From Ulota crispa (Eukaryota; Streptophyta; Bryopsida; Orthotrichales; Orthotrichaceae), in NCBI GenBank assembly GCA_963920765.1, contig OY987248.1, positions 8,156,539 through 8,220,538 on the forward strand: a stretch of DNA of 64,000 bases, in the 5' to 3' direction. The translations under genes and the position numbers were made by a program. Shown in pieces: positions 47,482-60,040 of the stretch; position 1 is the stretch's first letter, and every line of letters starts with the position of its first letter. The notes under the pieces were generated by a model. The model ran no database searches. It saw only the letters and a program-made list of their open reading frames with translations, and was not told the origin of the DNA.

Positions 47482-48490
47482 CTGTCACCGGAAATCAAAA
47501 AATGTTCAGTCTCACCAAAAAATTCATAATCCCGATTGGCACAAGCCGCAGCAGTATTTAAAAACTCACAATGCTTCGACGTTCGATTCGACCATAAACA
47601 CAGACCGAAGCTCATTTCAAAGCCAAATTAAGTACTCCCTCCGTCCCAAAATGATCTTCCTGGTAGCCTTCTTTGTAATGTCCCAAAATGATCTTCTTGT
47701 TGGAGGAGGAAGGAAGCTAGCAACACTTGCACATACTCCACAAGCATGGGCCATCTCATCAAGTGAGTGGCCACCGGTGCTCTTCAAAAGTGATTCAGTT
47801 TTCAAGCACCTTGGAACCACACTTTGAAAACTAATTTGAAACTCAAAATTTCAGAACAATAGGAGGACATCAAACTCTATTCATTGGTCAAAATTTTTGA
47901 AAAATGGTTCTTTTCAAGCTTAATCTATAACATTTTGTGTAGTAGGAAAGATCATTTTGGGACGGAGGGAGTATAATTTTTGTAACATTTCTTTGACGTC
48001 CATTTGAACACTGAATGACTCACCAAGATTTCAATTTTAGTATTCGAAAACTGCACCAAGTTCATCAGCTCAAGCCCTAATCGATCTAATAGTTCATACA
48101 ACTAGCAAACATCTGACAGAAAGGACCAAAATTAGGCAACGATACACAGACATACTGAATCAAAAACAGCAACCATTTCGAACGCGTTCACAATTTTTCC
48201 AAACAGAATAGACAAAAGAGAGGATTTGCACTTACCCGGCGCAGCAAATCGATGACCGAGACGCATCTACATGAGCTCAAAAGGCATACGAGTACGGAAC
48301 CAAACCTCGACCAGCATGAAACCTTATCAACTCATCCTGCGTCCTTAAAATTCAAACAATCTGAGGAGTTTTTGAATCACTCTGATAAGAACTATGGATG
48401 CGATGAGTGGAGAGGAGGATTGAGCTGCGCGGTGCTCGTGCAAGCGGCACCGACGACAAGCTCACAGTCTGTGTCGAGTTAATCCCGTGC
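47482..48490 (-). promoter_or_regulatory. Probable 5' UTR intron and leader exon of THADA
   Basis: A consensus donor CCGG|GTAAGTG lies at 48236/48235 on the - strand, and an acceptor GTGACAG at 47482 sits one base before the start codon. This predicts a 754-bp leader intron and a leader exon covering part of 48236-48490, which is richer in G+C than its surroundings. Inferred from splice-site quality only. Confidence 0.6.
47635..47971. mobile_element. Stowaway MITE in the THADA leader intron
   Basis: Ends CTCCCTCCGTCCCAAAATGA on both sides in inverted orientation, with TA target duplication (47633-47634, 47972-47973). 337 bp. Near the left end the word TCCCAAAATGATCTTC is duplicated. This end sequence is the classic grass and dicot Stowaway type. 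Confidence 0.95.
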
Positions 48491-48500
48491 CCTGGCTAAG

Positions 48501-48520
48501 CCCTAAACCCTAACCCTAAT
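48501..48520 (-). promoter_or_regulatory. Telobox upstream of THADA
   Basis: CCCTAAACCCTAACCCTAAT on the + strand is TTAGGGTTAGGGTTTAGGG on the gene strand, about 265 bp upstream of the predicted leader-exon donor. Teloboxes (AAACCCTA) are known promoter elements of plant genes for translation and ribosome biogenesis, which suits a tRNA-modification factor. It could instead be an interstitial telomere scar, but only about two and a half units are present. Confidence 0.65.
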
Positions 48521-48696
48521 AGTTCTCGACGACATTCCAAACTGCCAAGTCCCAGCAACATGAAAGACCTCGATATAGTAAGTTACGAACCAGAAAATTG
48601 TGATACTAAGCTTAATAATAGAAACTCACTTTCTTCCTTATTTTCTTAGTAGATGAATTTTGAAATGGGATGAAATCACAAAGACAATTAGAGGAA

Positions 48697-49512
48697 GGGA
48701 ATTGATATATATGTATCATCCCTTTTTAACTATTCTACCACACCTATTATGTACGGTCAAGATTTATGATATTAAAGTAGGTGTGGACCATACAAGCAAA
48801 ACATCACTAATTTAACTTGACATAGAAGTTGTTACATTATTTTTTTTAGCTCTAAGGTAGAAGCACCCAAATGTGACAAGATTAGTTTATGAACTCCTAG
48901 AAATGAAACCTAAATCCAAGAGCAAGTGGACCCAAAGAAGACACGTGAGGTTCCAAGAAGTTGTCACTCTTCCAAGAAGTGGCCAATCACTTGCGTGGGA
49001 TTCAAGGTTAGAGTGTGTCGCTTTTGGGTGTTTCCGTGCCAACTTTGGTCTTAGTCTAGTGTCCACAATAGGTGTGTCTACATAGTTGTTTTCAAAAGTT
49101 CATATTATATTCATACAAACTCAAAAAAATACAAAACTAATTTTGTTGGTTTTCTAAACCATTTCCTAACAATCTCACATCATTTTATTTTGTAACTACC
49201 CCTTGAACTACCCTTGAGATCTGCATATTTAGAATAAGTGTGGCATTTAGGTGCTTCTACCGTAAATCCCGCTCATAGCATCAATTCAAATATCTAAATA
49301 ATGCTTAGTTTAATTTAGTCGTTTTAGTTGATACTATGAGCCAGATTTGGAGCTAAAAAACAAAATTAGAATTGCAACTTTTATGTCAAGTTGTATTTTT
49401 AGATTAGTAATGTTTTGCATGTGGTCTACACCTACTTTAATGTTGTAGATATTGGCTATATAAAGTAGGTGTGGTAAAATATTTGAAAGGAGTGATACGT
49501 ATATCAATTTGC
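48697..49512. mobile_element. Mutator-like MITE with nested insertion
   Basis: Ends GGGAATTGATATAT and, reverse-complemented, GCAAATTGATAT, with perfect 9-bp duplication TTAGAGGAA (48688-48696, 49513-49521). Arms match the element at 7841-8314 (AACTTGACATAGAAGTT, GCTCATAG, GGTGTGG). The middle is interrupted by 48855-49262. Confidence 0.9.
48855..49262. mobile_element. AGGTAG-family MITE nested in the Mutator-like MITE
   Basis: Ends AGGTAGAAGCACCCAAATG and CATTTAGGTGCTTCTACC(G), with TA on each side (48853-48854, 49263-49264). Removing it joins AGCTCTA to AATCCCGCTCATAG, restoring the uninterrupted order seen at 7990-8020. The 70-aa open frame inside is not recognised. Confidence 0.85.
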
Positions 49513-49521
49513 TTAGAGGAA

Positions 49522-51932
49522 ATATATACATTAATACAAATACAAGTGTGCATTTAAACATACATAACTATATAATTATATCCTTAGATGAATATACCAT
49601 AACTCATTTATAGTCTATTCATAGTCTACTTTCAACAACCTTAGTATTTATATAATTAGGGCTTGATTATGATACAAAATCTTAAATATATTTTTCATTG
49701 ATTAAATTTTCTTTATTGCTTTACTTTTTGTTTTGTAAGTATCACATTTATTAGAAAGAGCCATCTTGTTTTTGTGATGCCATTATGTTAATTTGTAGGC
49801 TTTTACCTAAAATTTGGAATATATCTCATGCATTTGTTCAAATTTTCTTGGATTCACTAATTGACCATTTATTCTATTTAACTTATATACATATGAATAG
49901 CTTCTTCTTTTTAATGTTTCACTATAAGTTGAATTATGTGCTTGTATTGTACATATTTATAGTATGAAAGTATATTATTGATCTCCAAAGGATGATTGTT
50001 GGATGTTATCCATTTTTTCAATAAGACTTCCATATTGTTACATAACCCTTGTGGATGCAGTACAATCTAAAATATCACATATTGTAAGTTTTATATTTGT
50101 TGACAGAATATAGAGAATGGTATCATGAAGGTCAAAATGGTAATTAACAAAACTAAATAGATTTGTGATTCAAATATAGACTTCAGAAATTAAGAGAAGG
50201 ACAGAAATTTTTGTTAAAAGTATTAATGTTTACAAATCATTCTTTACTTTATCCATGTTTATTTGTCAAATGCTATATGGTGCTTGATTATAGAACTAGC
50301 TTTGCTTGTGCACTTTGCTATTTTACATTTAAAATTCACATCTGGAAGATAATGAACTTGCTAACAAACCCTTTTTGAAAACAATAAAAAAAAGTTCATG
50401 TTAGGATTCCATTGATAGTTGAAATTAGCACAACCATTTGTCTTTTCATGGTATGTGGTTTAAAGGCTTGGTATACCAATAACAAAAAAATATGAAATAC
50501 CAACTCAAGTTTGGGAATAAAAAAGGTTTTTATTTAATAGTTTATACTTATTTTTTGTAAATTGTATGATTTGTAGCAGAATTGTGCACCTACCATAAGG
50601 ATCCATTTCCATGTCCTCTATTTTGCACTCCATTTTGTCAAGTATCTAGTCCAAATGCACTATTTTTGGTGGTTGTCCAAATAGATCCATATAGAAACAT
50701 GCCCTAATTAGGAGGCTAGCTTGATTTATGTGTCATGTATGTTAGTTGGAAATTAATAACATGACTTTATAAAGTTTTTTATACATAATATGAATTGATA
50801 ATATTGAGAATGTGATTGGAAATGTTAGGAACTAACACAATACACTTGAATGGCCCCTAAAAGAAAGTCTTGCATGCATGGCATATGTAGTTGTTCATCT
50901 ATTGTCCAAAAATTGCATTTTTGGTCTCTAAGGGTTAAAATATGTTTGTTCAAGATTTAAAAAAAAACACAAAATCATTGATCATGCTTTGCTATTTAAG
51001 AAATAAAAACATTCGGCTAACACTTGACGGGCAACCACCACCCCTAAAGACCATGTTGTGGGTAGTGACAACACTTGTATTGTTGATTTATAAGATTGAT
51101 TAGTTAATTCAATTTGAAATAGTCTTTCAAGGGTCACAAGTGTTGGTTGCAAGAACCCAATTGTTGACAAGAGTGTCATAAATTTGCAAATCAATCCTAA
51201 GACCTTTGATGACCACTAAGCTTTAACTCATAAATGTTAGTTTTAGATCCTAAACTCCTAATGGGGCAACCCCAAGAAACCCGTAAAGCAGAAGGAAATA
51301 GAGGCCAAGCAAATATGCCTAACCAACCACAATAAAGAAACAAGCACACAAAAAACCAATTTAAAACTTGGGCAAGAATTTTATAATCCTTCAAACCTTG
51401 TATGGGCATATTGCAAGCAAGCATGGAAGACCTAGTGTTGCAAACAAGGCAATAGATGATCCACATAGAGTTGAATTGAGGAACCTTATTTAGGCTAATA
51501 CAAGTAAGTAGCAATATTGCATAAGGAAAGACTTTGTGGAAACCACGTCTTTTGACATTAAATCCCGTACTAACCAACGGTGCAAATTTAGAACAATTAT
51601 TGAATTTGAATGTTTCTCTTGCATAAAATACTCCAACAAAATATTGGATTCTTCATCCATCCTTGTGTTACTAGACTCTTGCATTTTTTTAGCATTTTTT
51701 TAATATAGATTAAAAAAATGAGCAATTCTTTTGTAGTTCAAAGTGTACATTGATTTGTATTGTACCTTCAAAAACAAACTTTCCCAATTCAAACAAAGAC
51801 TATTCTATCTTAATTTTAAAATATTGTCATTTTAATACATTCTCATTAAAGAAAATAATCATTGTGAAATTTATTCATTTTTATTTCATAATCAATCTAA
51901 AAAGGAATTTTGAGGTTTATGCTTAATTTTTT
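49522..51932. other. A+T-rich intergenic stretch
   Basis: No gene or well-limited element. The reverse open frame 51197-51577 has no known motif and an A+T-driven composition, and is left unannotated. Confidence 0.4.
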
Positions 51933-52354
51933 GGGGAAATTACAAATAGGGGCATGAAAACGTAAAATATTACAAATAGGGGCGCAGTTTCAAAATAATT
52001 ACAAATAGGGGCACGATTCAAAAAAAATTTGTGATTTTTTGTAAATTTTTTTGGTTTGGGCAAGGCACATCATATTAAATGTTAGCTAATTTCTAAAAAA
52101 CTTAAAGGTCTCTCCAAATCAAGCCTAAATAAAGAAATTCTAGTAAAGGGGATGCAATTTTTGGAAATTTTAAATTTTTTAAGAAATTAACTAACATTTA
52201 AAGTGATGTATCTAAATCAACCAATGTCCAAACCAAACAGATTTACAAAAAACCACAAGTTTTTTTGAAATCGTGCCCCTATTTGTAATTATTTTGAAAC
52301 TGCGCCCCTATTTGTAATATTTTATGTTTTCATACCCTTATTTATAATTTCCCC
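51933..52354. mobile_element. Mutator-like MITE with repeated motif in its arms
   Basis: Ends GGGGAAATTACAAATAGGGG and, reverse-complemented, GGGGAAATTATAAATAAGGG. The 9-bp duplications TAATTTTTT (51924-51932) and TAAATTTTT (52355-52363) match at eight of nine. Each arm of about 95 bp carries three copies of ATTACAAATAGGGGC spaced about 30 bp. 422 bp. Confidence 0.88.
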
Positions 52355-53058
52355 TAAATTTTTATTAATAAAAATTGGTGAGTGCAATGGTAAATCCAAT
52401 TGTATAGATATGATCTACAGGTCATGATCTACTACTTTTTGTATTCATAACTTATATTTTATTCTGGATTGCACCTTCAATTCATCTTTACAGTTTTGAG
52501 AGTCATAGTATTCCATTGTCCCTGAGGGGATACAGGTTGAACTTTGATTGGAAATCCTAAAATACAAATGTGGCTAGCGAGTTGAGTTTGTGTTTTTGCC
52601 AAATCCACCATTTGCAAACTCACAGTTTGTTGTTACCAGAACTTCCAAAAAGTGCTGCCCTACAAGCAACTCGAATTGAATTGGGACTCGGAGCGCATGA
52701 CAGAAGTTTGAAACCGGAAGTCCCAAAAATTTCAACCTTTCACCAATCACCTTTTTGAGAATTCAATGAGGCTTGAGACGTAGTGTGAATGGGCCCTAAG
52801 TAGTTGAAAGTGATGAAGGGCTTGATGGTGGAAAGTGGGGTTGCAGCAGGTGTCACATAACCATACTTTGGGTGGAGAGTCACCAAACTTGAAGACTCCT
52901 CTTGTGTCATGAGATGCCCCTCATCCTCTCAGCCGCCTTATTATTTTCCACAACCAAGTCCACTGACTTCCAACCACACTTATTTTGAGTTTGGTAAGCT
53001 CTAAGGTTAGTACACCTACTTGCATCCTTTATCCAAAACTCATTGGAATAGGGTTTTA
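52355..53058. other. Intergenic stretch with a half MITE
   Basis: 52640-52798 ends in GTGTGAATGGGCCCTAA, which reads as the right end of a TTA-type GGGCC element, and contains AAGTCCCA words found in other members. No left end located. Confidence 0.4.
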
Positions 53059-53434
53059 GGGGCGGTTTACACAACGTCTCATCATGTCTCACGTCTCACC
53101 AAAATCTTAAGATGAGATTGGTTGAGAGTCAAAAATTGGGATTTGGCAAATCACACAAAGTCCCAAGTCTCATGTCTTGGTACATTGCAATATGCCTCCG
53201 TGGCAGCACCTCTTGATTGAAAGTTTTGGCGTCAAGGTGGTGGGACTTCATTCAAGGTTTGGGTCAACCATTTTCTTAAACCCAACTTTTAGCCCAAGTC
53301 CCACCATTTTTGCATAAAATATTCATGACTTCTTTTAATACTCCTTTTTACCCTTAACAATCCAATGAAAGTGGGATCTTGTGTTGAAGTGGGACTTGAA
53401 GATATGAAACTTGGGGCGTAATACAAATTGCCCC
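53059..53434. mobile_element. Harbinger-type MITE
   Basis: Ends GGGGCGGTTTACACAACG and, reverse-complemented, GGGGCAATTTGTATTACG, flanked by TTA on both sides (53056-53058, 53435-53437). The interior shares TGGGACTT and AGTCCCA words with 5958-6264. Confidence 0.8.
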
Positions 53435-53437
53435 TTA

Positions 53438-54455
53438 GTTACATAGATGCTTTGAATATTAAAATTTGAAGATGTTTTTAGAAACAATAAGAGTTTATTG
53501 CAACTTGGAATCCACTTTGGATACACATGCACCAATATTCAACAATTCAATAGGTTGAACTCATAATTTACTCATTGTGGAATCTCATAGTTAAAAGAAG
53601 GTAGTTTTACATGTATACTTCCACGTGCTCATAACATTGGCTGTGTAAAACTTGCACCCTTATTTTAGAATTGTGTTGGTCTCTCCTTTTCCAATGGCTA
53701 ATTCAAAGCTATATGACCTATAGGTACGTAGAAAGTACACATGTAAGAAGATCATCTACCAATGTCCCACACATTGTATGGAAGATCTTACAAACTTTTC
53801 CTTTATGTTTTTTCTATAATGCTTGCAAAAAAACATTTTGAATTGAACACAAGAACGATTAGGAATTTTATAGTTTTTAATATACTAGTAGTCCAGCAAT
53901 ATACACCTTAAAATGCACGCAAATAAGGTCAAAATGTTCCTTGTGTGCATGATCAGCCACCATTTTGAATTTATGAAAGTCATCCACTTTTTTGCGCACC
54001 TAGTGCTTCTTTGAGAGAAATTTGCTGAACTTCCATTTTTCACCCAATGTTTTATAGCAGTAATGTAGCTCGTGTCAAAAAGAGATAAAATTTTGGGCAA
54101 CGTTTGGGAAGAATTGCTGTTTAGTATATTCTCTACTAGTGGAAATGAGAAAAAAAACCCATCCAAGCTTCCCAAATAATCAATTATAATATTGAAGTCA
54201 ATTTTAGTACGAAGGGCAACCTCAATAACCACGCAATATGTGATCGCTGAATAAAACAAATAGCATTGGAATTGTGGGATCCTATGTTTGAAATGCAAGC
54301 TTTGGGGGTAGAGGGACCCAATGGTATACATGCTAAACAAAGAACTTGTGTTGCTAGTTAGTGCAACATATCTAAAAGTATTGAGAATTGGGCCCACTTG
54401 TTGTCATAATGTTGTTGATCACACTTCTTGTTGCACTTAAGGTGAGTTCATTCTC
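53438..54455. other. A+T-rich intergenic stretch
   Basis: The 170-aa reverse open frame at 53885-54397 has no recognisable domain and lies in sequence without codon bias; possibly a remnant of an unknown element. Confidence 0.35.
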
Positions 54456-54960
54456 TCAATTCTTTCCAAATATCAAATATTTCATGTCTTATTTAAAATA
54501 TAAAAAATGTCTTTGGTTTTGTGTAAGAATATCAATTATACCCCTTATTATCTTGGAAAACATCTAATATCCTTAGTTTTCTTGTATCTCTTTATTGTAT
54601 TTTTTGTAAGGCACATTTGCACCAAAGGCATTGGCCAAGAAAAGTGCGTTGTTCAATTAATGCAATGGCTTTGGCCACAACAAACTCAAATGCAAAAATC
54701 CTACATGAAGCTTGAAATGCTTGCCACTAAGATTTGACTTACATTCAACTTGCATCTAGTTTTTGTAATTTCCAATTTTCCATTGTCATCCCAATATCTA
54801 CAAAAATTTACACTAAAAGATTACAAGAAAACTAAGGTTATTATATGTTTTCAGAGATAACTAGGGGTAAAATTTGATATTTTTACACAAAATCAGGGAT
54901 ATTTTTTATATTTCAAATAACATAGGAAAATATTTGATATTTTGAAAGATCTGAGGGGCA
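54456..54960. mobile_element. Foldback MITE
   Basis: Left arm words AAATATCAAATATTT, GTTTTGTGTAAGAATATCAA and CCTTAGTTTTCTTGTA pair with GAAAATATTTGATATTTTG, TTGATATTTTTACACAAAAT and TTACAAGAAAACTAAGG in the right arm (54816-54945). The right end GGGAACCTACCGAAAATGCC (reverse complement) resembles Mutator-like MITE ends; the left terminus is worn. Confidence 0.7.
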
Positions 54961-56234
54961 TTTTCGGTAGGTTCCCTATTATATCTAGAACTGGTTTGTA
55001 GAAAATATGTTGAATATGGGAATTGACAGATATTAGCCAGCTATGCTTGTTTTTTTAAAACTTCCCAAACACCTTTTTGGGGCAAAAGAACTACCCTAAA
55101 AATAAAAGTTCTCTGAGAATGATAACGAGCTGGTACTAGACTATATCATAATGGATGCATTCAAGGAATAGTTGCATAATGTCAAACCTACAACTACTGC
55201 ACCAAAAAAAGCTGAGCAGTCCTTTGTGCAACTAGCCTCTCGCCTTTTGACACCTGGCATTCTGGCGGTATTGAGACTTTGAGAGTTGCTGAAAGAATGT
55301 TGCGAAGGATTGATCACGTACAACCAATAAGTGGGGAGATTAAAAAAAAAAACAATAGGAACTCAGCCAAATGAAATGTCAATAAAACCGGTTGAATTTT
55401 GAACCAACCAGATGAAAAATGGTTAGATATTTGAAAAATATCTAATTTTTAGTTTAAGTATCATAAGCAATATTTGATGCATGCACTAAAACAATTGGTT
55501 GAAGATGAGAAACGTAGGGTTTTAGTCAGGAAGCTCACAATCTCCCCAAATACCTACAATCAAGCAAGTCTCTTTCACAACCTTGATCCGCTGCTCCAAT
55601 CTTACATTTTTGCACTTGTGCTTAGAATCATACACTTGCTCTAAGTTATAGGGTTTGAAAAGAAAACAAGTACCAATTCTGAAAAAATATAAAAAATATG
55701 AGAATTGAAGGCTACAAAGGCGAAACATACGTTAGATGCATGAACTCGAGAAATTTTTTTTTTTGAAAACCTATTTTTTTGAGCAAGACAAGCACATTGC
55801 AAGGTGCATTTGGCCAAGTGCAAAATTAGGAATTACAAAATATATTAGCGAGGTTTGAATTCTTGGTCACATAGGGACAAGACAAATCTTAATGTAGGTG
55901 AAAGTCCAAGAATGACATTTGATTATTATTAAAACCAAACAATTGAAAAAAATCAAGTTAATTTAAAAAAAATTTCAAATTTGTGTCCAAATTTCAATAT
56001 GCTAAAATGGAATATTCTTTAGGAAGAATCTAGCTTTTCATGTGGATTTTCTAGAGCTTGTTTTTGAATATAGGTATAGGTATGTTTGTTGCAATTGACA
56101 AGCTATAAAATGATAGGTTACCTTATTTGAAGGACCACTAGGTAGCACTCCTTCCAATATAAACCATTATAGGTGTACCTCTTGGTTGCCCTTGAACAAA
56201 AGGAAAACCACAATATCAACCAAAAAATTGGACC
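54961..56234. other. A+T-rich intergenic stretch
   Basis: No gene, RNA or element limits recognised. Confidence 0.4.
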
Positions 56235-57165
56235 TTAACCTCTAAAGGACCATTGTCCCTATGGGAGGCAAATAGGATTTTGGGCAAGTACCTACGGTCT
56301 CAATTTTTGTCCTAATTTTTTAAACCTTTTTTTGTAGATAGAAAAACACATTAGCTTTTGGGGAATATAATTCTTTTTCCAATTGATGCCAGGGAGCAAA
56401 AGTCATGCCCAAATAAGTACAAATTTGGGGACTAGGGGCAGCAATAAAAATTCTTATAAAAACTTGAAAAAAAATTTTAATTTTTTTTTCTTATAGATTA
56501 CATCTTTCTCTACATCTGAAGCTTTGATTCATTCCATTTGGACTAGTTATGAGAAAGTTATGGACAATCTTGTTTTTTGGGCAACTCAAGCATCTTCTTG
56601 AAAAAATATATTGTAAACTTCATTTTTGAATGCAGGTTTAACATTTTTTCAAAACATTTTGTTGGAGAGGGTGAAGTTTGCTTTTTAGAACAATCTCACC
56701 ATTGGGATCATTGTATTTCAATTCCATTGCAAGGTTACTAGCAATTTAAGTTTTTGTTCAATCTCATACCTTCTTCTACCTAATGTTTTTTTTAAGAATG
56801 AAAATTAAGTATTCTTTTTTTAAAAAATTTCCCAAGATTACCAACTCAACTTCCCACCATGCAAAAATAGAATTCCAAACTCTAAGGTGCAAAAAATTTA
56901 AGTTAAAAATGTTCAAAGTTAGAAAATCTAGTCAAGCAAGGTGCAAAAAATGTTTTTTTTTTTCACTTTAAATGCATATATCTTCCAATTTGTGTAGTCA
57001 AAGTTCTTGAGTTTTGTATGACACATTCTTATAATAGTCTACCACAAGATCCTACGGTCAAATATGCAAAATGCTTAATTTTCAAACTTTTTTACTCTTT
57101 ACCATAGAGGTGGTAGTTTTGAGTGTCTTTTGACAAAATAAAGGTCATGGTCCTTTAGGGGTTAA
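56235..57165. mobile_element. 931-bp TTAACC-end element
   Basis: Ends TTAACCTCTAAAGGACCAT and ATGGTCCTTTAGGGGTTAA are inverted copies. No transposase frame. The left 165 bp is found again at 1011-1165, and the ends at 37531-37774, so the family has long and short members. Confidence 0.75.
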
Positions 57166-58622
57166 TTAATGACATTTGAGTCACTTGGAAATGTGTTTGC
57201 CTTAACTTATTATTGACTCTTTGCATTATGAATCTTACATCCTAAAATTACAAGTTTCAAGTCATTACCAAATTTTAACTTTGTTGGGTTGTAAAGAGCA
57301 AAAGTAATATTAACAAGTATACTAGAATTTTTAATTCAATTTTTTTGGCTGGTCTCCAAAATTGCTTTCCTATTTTTGCTAGAATGCAATTAGCACAATT
57401 CAAGATACTTGTGATGAATCTTCTAAAATATGCCTACATATAAGCATTTACAAGCATAGTACACTTAGTACGTAGGGCATGGCTAGAGTTAGATGGCATG
57501 CCGTTTTGTGAGGCCATGGTGGAAAATCACATATTTGTTTACAAAAACAAGTAAAAATAAAGATTTGCCTCCTATATTGGAGTTGGTCTATTTTGTCTTC
57601 CTATGTGGTTTTAGGCTAAACAAGGGCTTTTAAATCCAAATATGAATTCAAAATTTTCAAAAAGAATCTCCTTTTGGTAAATATCTAAACTCTTACACCT
57701 TTGGCAAGTGAAAAAGTTGAGATTTTTCACCATGTCCCCATAAAATGGCATGCCAACAATCCCAACCCCTATGAATGCCATATTCAATAAATTAGGAAAA
57801 AGGATACATTTTTGGACTTTTGAATTTTGCATTTGTGAGAATGTTTTAGCAACTAAAAATGAGTGTTATGATGGTTTTTTCAAGATCCTATATCATCAAT
57901 GTAAGATCTTGAAGAAATCATCATAAAATTCACTATAAACCACTCAAATACTCTCAAAAAATTAAAAGTACCAAAATACATCCTTCTTCCCAATATAGTG
58001 TTTATGACATAATGTGGAGCTATAAGTCCCTCACCCAATCAAATTGTAAGAACGTAGTGGGACTTGGAACAAACTATAAATTGCTCCCTTTGGTTTGACT
58101 TCTATGTGTGACTGCATCCTTCACCATCTCAAGTTTAACCCTTAAACATTGATGCAGACTTCTTTTGTTCAATGACTGACAAAAAAAAAGTTTGCTGGGT
58201 GTAAGAAAGCCATTTTCACCTATCTAACGGAGACATGATTCATCATGGAACGCAAAAAAATCAGCCTCATTAAATGCATTCATATTTTTAGGTATCCTAA
58301 ATTGTGAGAAACATTCACAAAGATAGTATTTGGCATGTGCTACTCTTTTTCCAAATTTCATGAGAACAATATGCAATGTTGACTTATGTAATTTTTGGCA
58401 ATACAACAAAATTTGCCTAAACTAATATGCTTGGGACTTGGGACTAAGTGGGCAAGGTTTAGTATTTTATACAAGATATTAGTTTACGCAGTATTAGTTT
58501 AAATATGTTCTACTATAGTATTGAATTATGTGAACACTTTGTTACACCAATGTGTTCTCCCACAATTTTGCAACTGTTTGCAAGGCAGTGACCAGTCTAT
58601 TGTTTGAGGATTAATGCTCTTA
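57166..58622. other. A+T-rich intergenic stretch
   Basis: Around 58010-58085 words such as AGTGGGACTTGGAAC and TATAAATTGCTCCC suggest a right half of a TTA-type MITE. No gene. Confidence 0.35.
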
Positions 58623-58946
58623 GAGCATCTCCATTGGTGCCCTCCAAGGTTTGACACTCACTAGAAGTGGATAAAAAGTGTTAAGGGCCTTTTCAAAACC
58701 CTCACAAGACACTATGTCCTAGTGTGTCTAGTAATGGCCCTTTGAAACATTATTCATCCTAAATGTATTGAAGTTTATCCACAACTTTCCTTGATAAGTG
58801 GACAAATGATTATTTATGGGACATGTCGAAGTGCAAGGCCACTTTTTTAAAAAGCATGAATGAAAATCAAGAAGCTTGAGGGCCCTTCAAAAATAGACAG
58901 AAACCTTTGAACAAGCCAACTATGTCAAGCACCAATGAAGATGCTC
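58623..58946. mobile_element. Harbinger-type MITE with GAGCATCT ends
   Basis: Ends GAGCATCTCCATTGGTGC and GCACCAATGAAGATGCTC, TTA on both sides (58620-58622, 58947-58949). 324 bp. The left end resembles that of 4518-4992. GAGCATCTCCA termini are well known in plant MITEs. Confidence 0.88.
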
Positions 58947-58949
58947 TTA

Positions 58950-60040
58950 TACGGTTATTCTCTTTTCTTTTTCTCCCACCATCAGTGTTTGGGAATTTTT
59001 TTGGACTTTACCAGCCAAAAACTGGCATTTTTCGTGTTCAACGGGTTTTTTGCCAGACTATGCTAGATATTTTTCTAAATTCACATAGCAATATACTATA
59101 TTTAGAAATGTAAGTAAAATCTAACCAATTTTTTTGCCAACAATTTCAAAATGCAACTGGCTTTTTTTCCCAATTTCACCGGTTAACAATGAACTAGCAG
59201 CCGATTTTTCCCGCACTATGCCCACCATTGGTTTTTTATACTTGTGCCCCCAACTCTAAAAATAGAGGACAAAAAGCAATTGTGCCTTGCAAGTGGCCAT
59301 CTCCTTCACCTCCCTGGCATTCCAAGGCAACCGATATTGAAAGATGCTCAACATGACGACTTCAGATCAAGGTACTTTTGAGAATTTACTGCAATACGTG
59401 TTGAGTGCAATGGATAAATGACCTACAAGCTTATGTCACAACGCGGTCCCCCTTGTATTCAAATTGTGAGCATTATTGCGTAACTTACTCTTTACCGAGA
59501 ATGCATAATTTTTAATTTTTTTTGCGTTAAAGATAATTTCAGGTATTGCTATCGTCTCCTCAATTCTTACCACTGCCACCCAACCAACAGTTTTTGCCAA
59601 TGTCACCACATGCCACCTACATGCTATCGGTACAATCCGCCACCCATCACAATGCACCTTTTTAAACCATTGGCATTGTACCATAGCAAGAATAATAGAG
59701 CAAGAAAATTTCAAGTGGAGAACGCTACTTTGAGGTTTATAGTCTCTTTGTATTCTCCACCAATGTATAGCCATGCTTCTTGTTGTTTTCCTTCATTTTT
59801 TTCACACAAAAGAGCCCATTTTTTTTTCTCTCGCAAGAAAGTCCATACTTGCACTACGTACCCTAGTTGCACAAATCTTTTGGTTTCCTCTTGGAAAAAT
59901 GTGACTTTGTATGAGAAGACTGTTACTTTTGCAAGGGAGAAACATCCAAAGAAAAATTAGAAAACTCTATTTTGCCCAAGGTTTGAAACCCCTACGGATC
60001 CCAATTTCTAACATCACCACCAATTAGATTTTAAGAATTT
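58950..60040. other. Intergenic stretch
   Basis: No gene supported. Overlapping open frames on both strands at 59436-59960 have no family signature. Confidence 0.35.

Noticed and set aside
47481-47615. Upstream start of THADA at 47615
   Set aside because: The added 45 residues do not resemble the family, and the segment lies in a predicted leader intron ending at an acceptor next to the 47480 ATG.
48501-48520. Interstitial telomere repeat array
   Set aside because: Only about two and a half units; position upstream of a gene fits a promoter telobox better.
51197-51577. 126-aa reverse open frame with hydrophobic stretches
   Set aside because: Hydrophobicity follows from T-rich codons; no family motif or gene-like flanks.
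53885-54397. 170-aa reverse open frame
   Set aside because: No domain, no codon bias, embedded in A+T-rich element-laden DNA.
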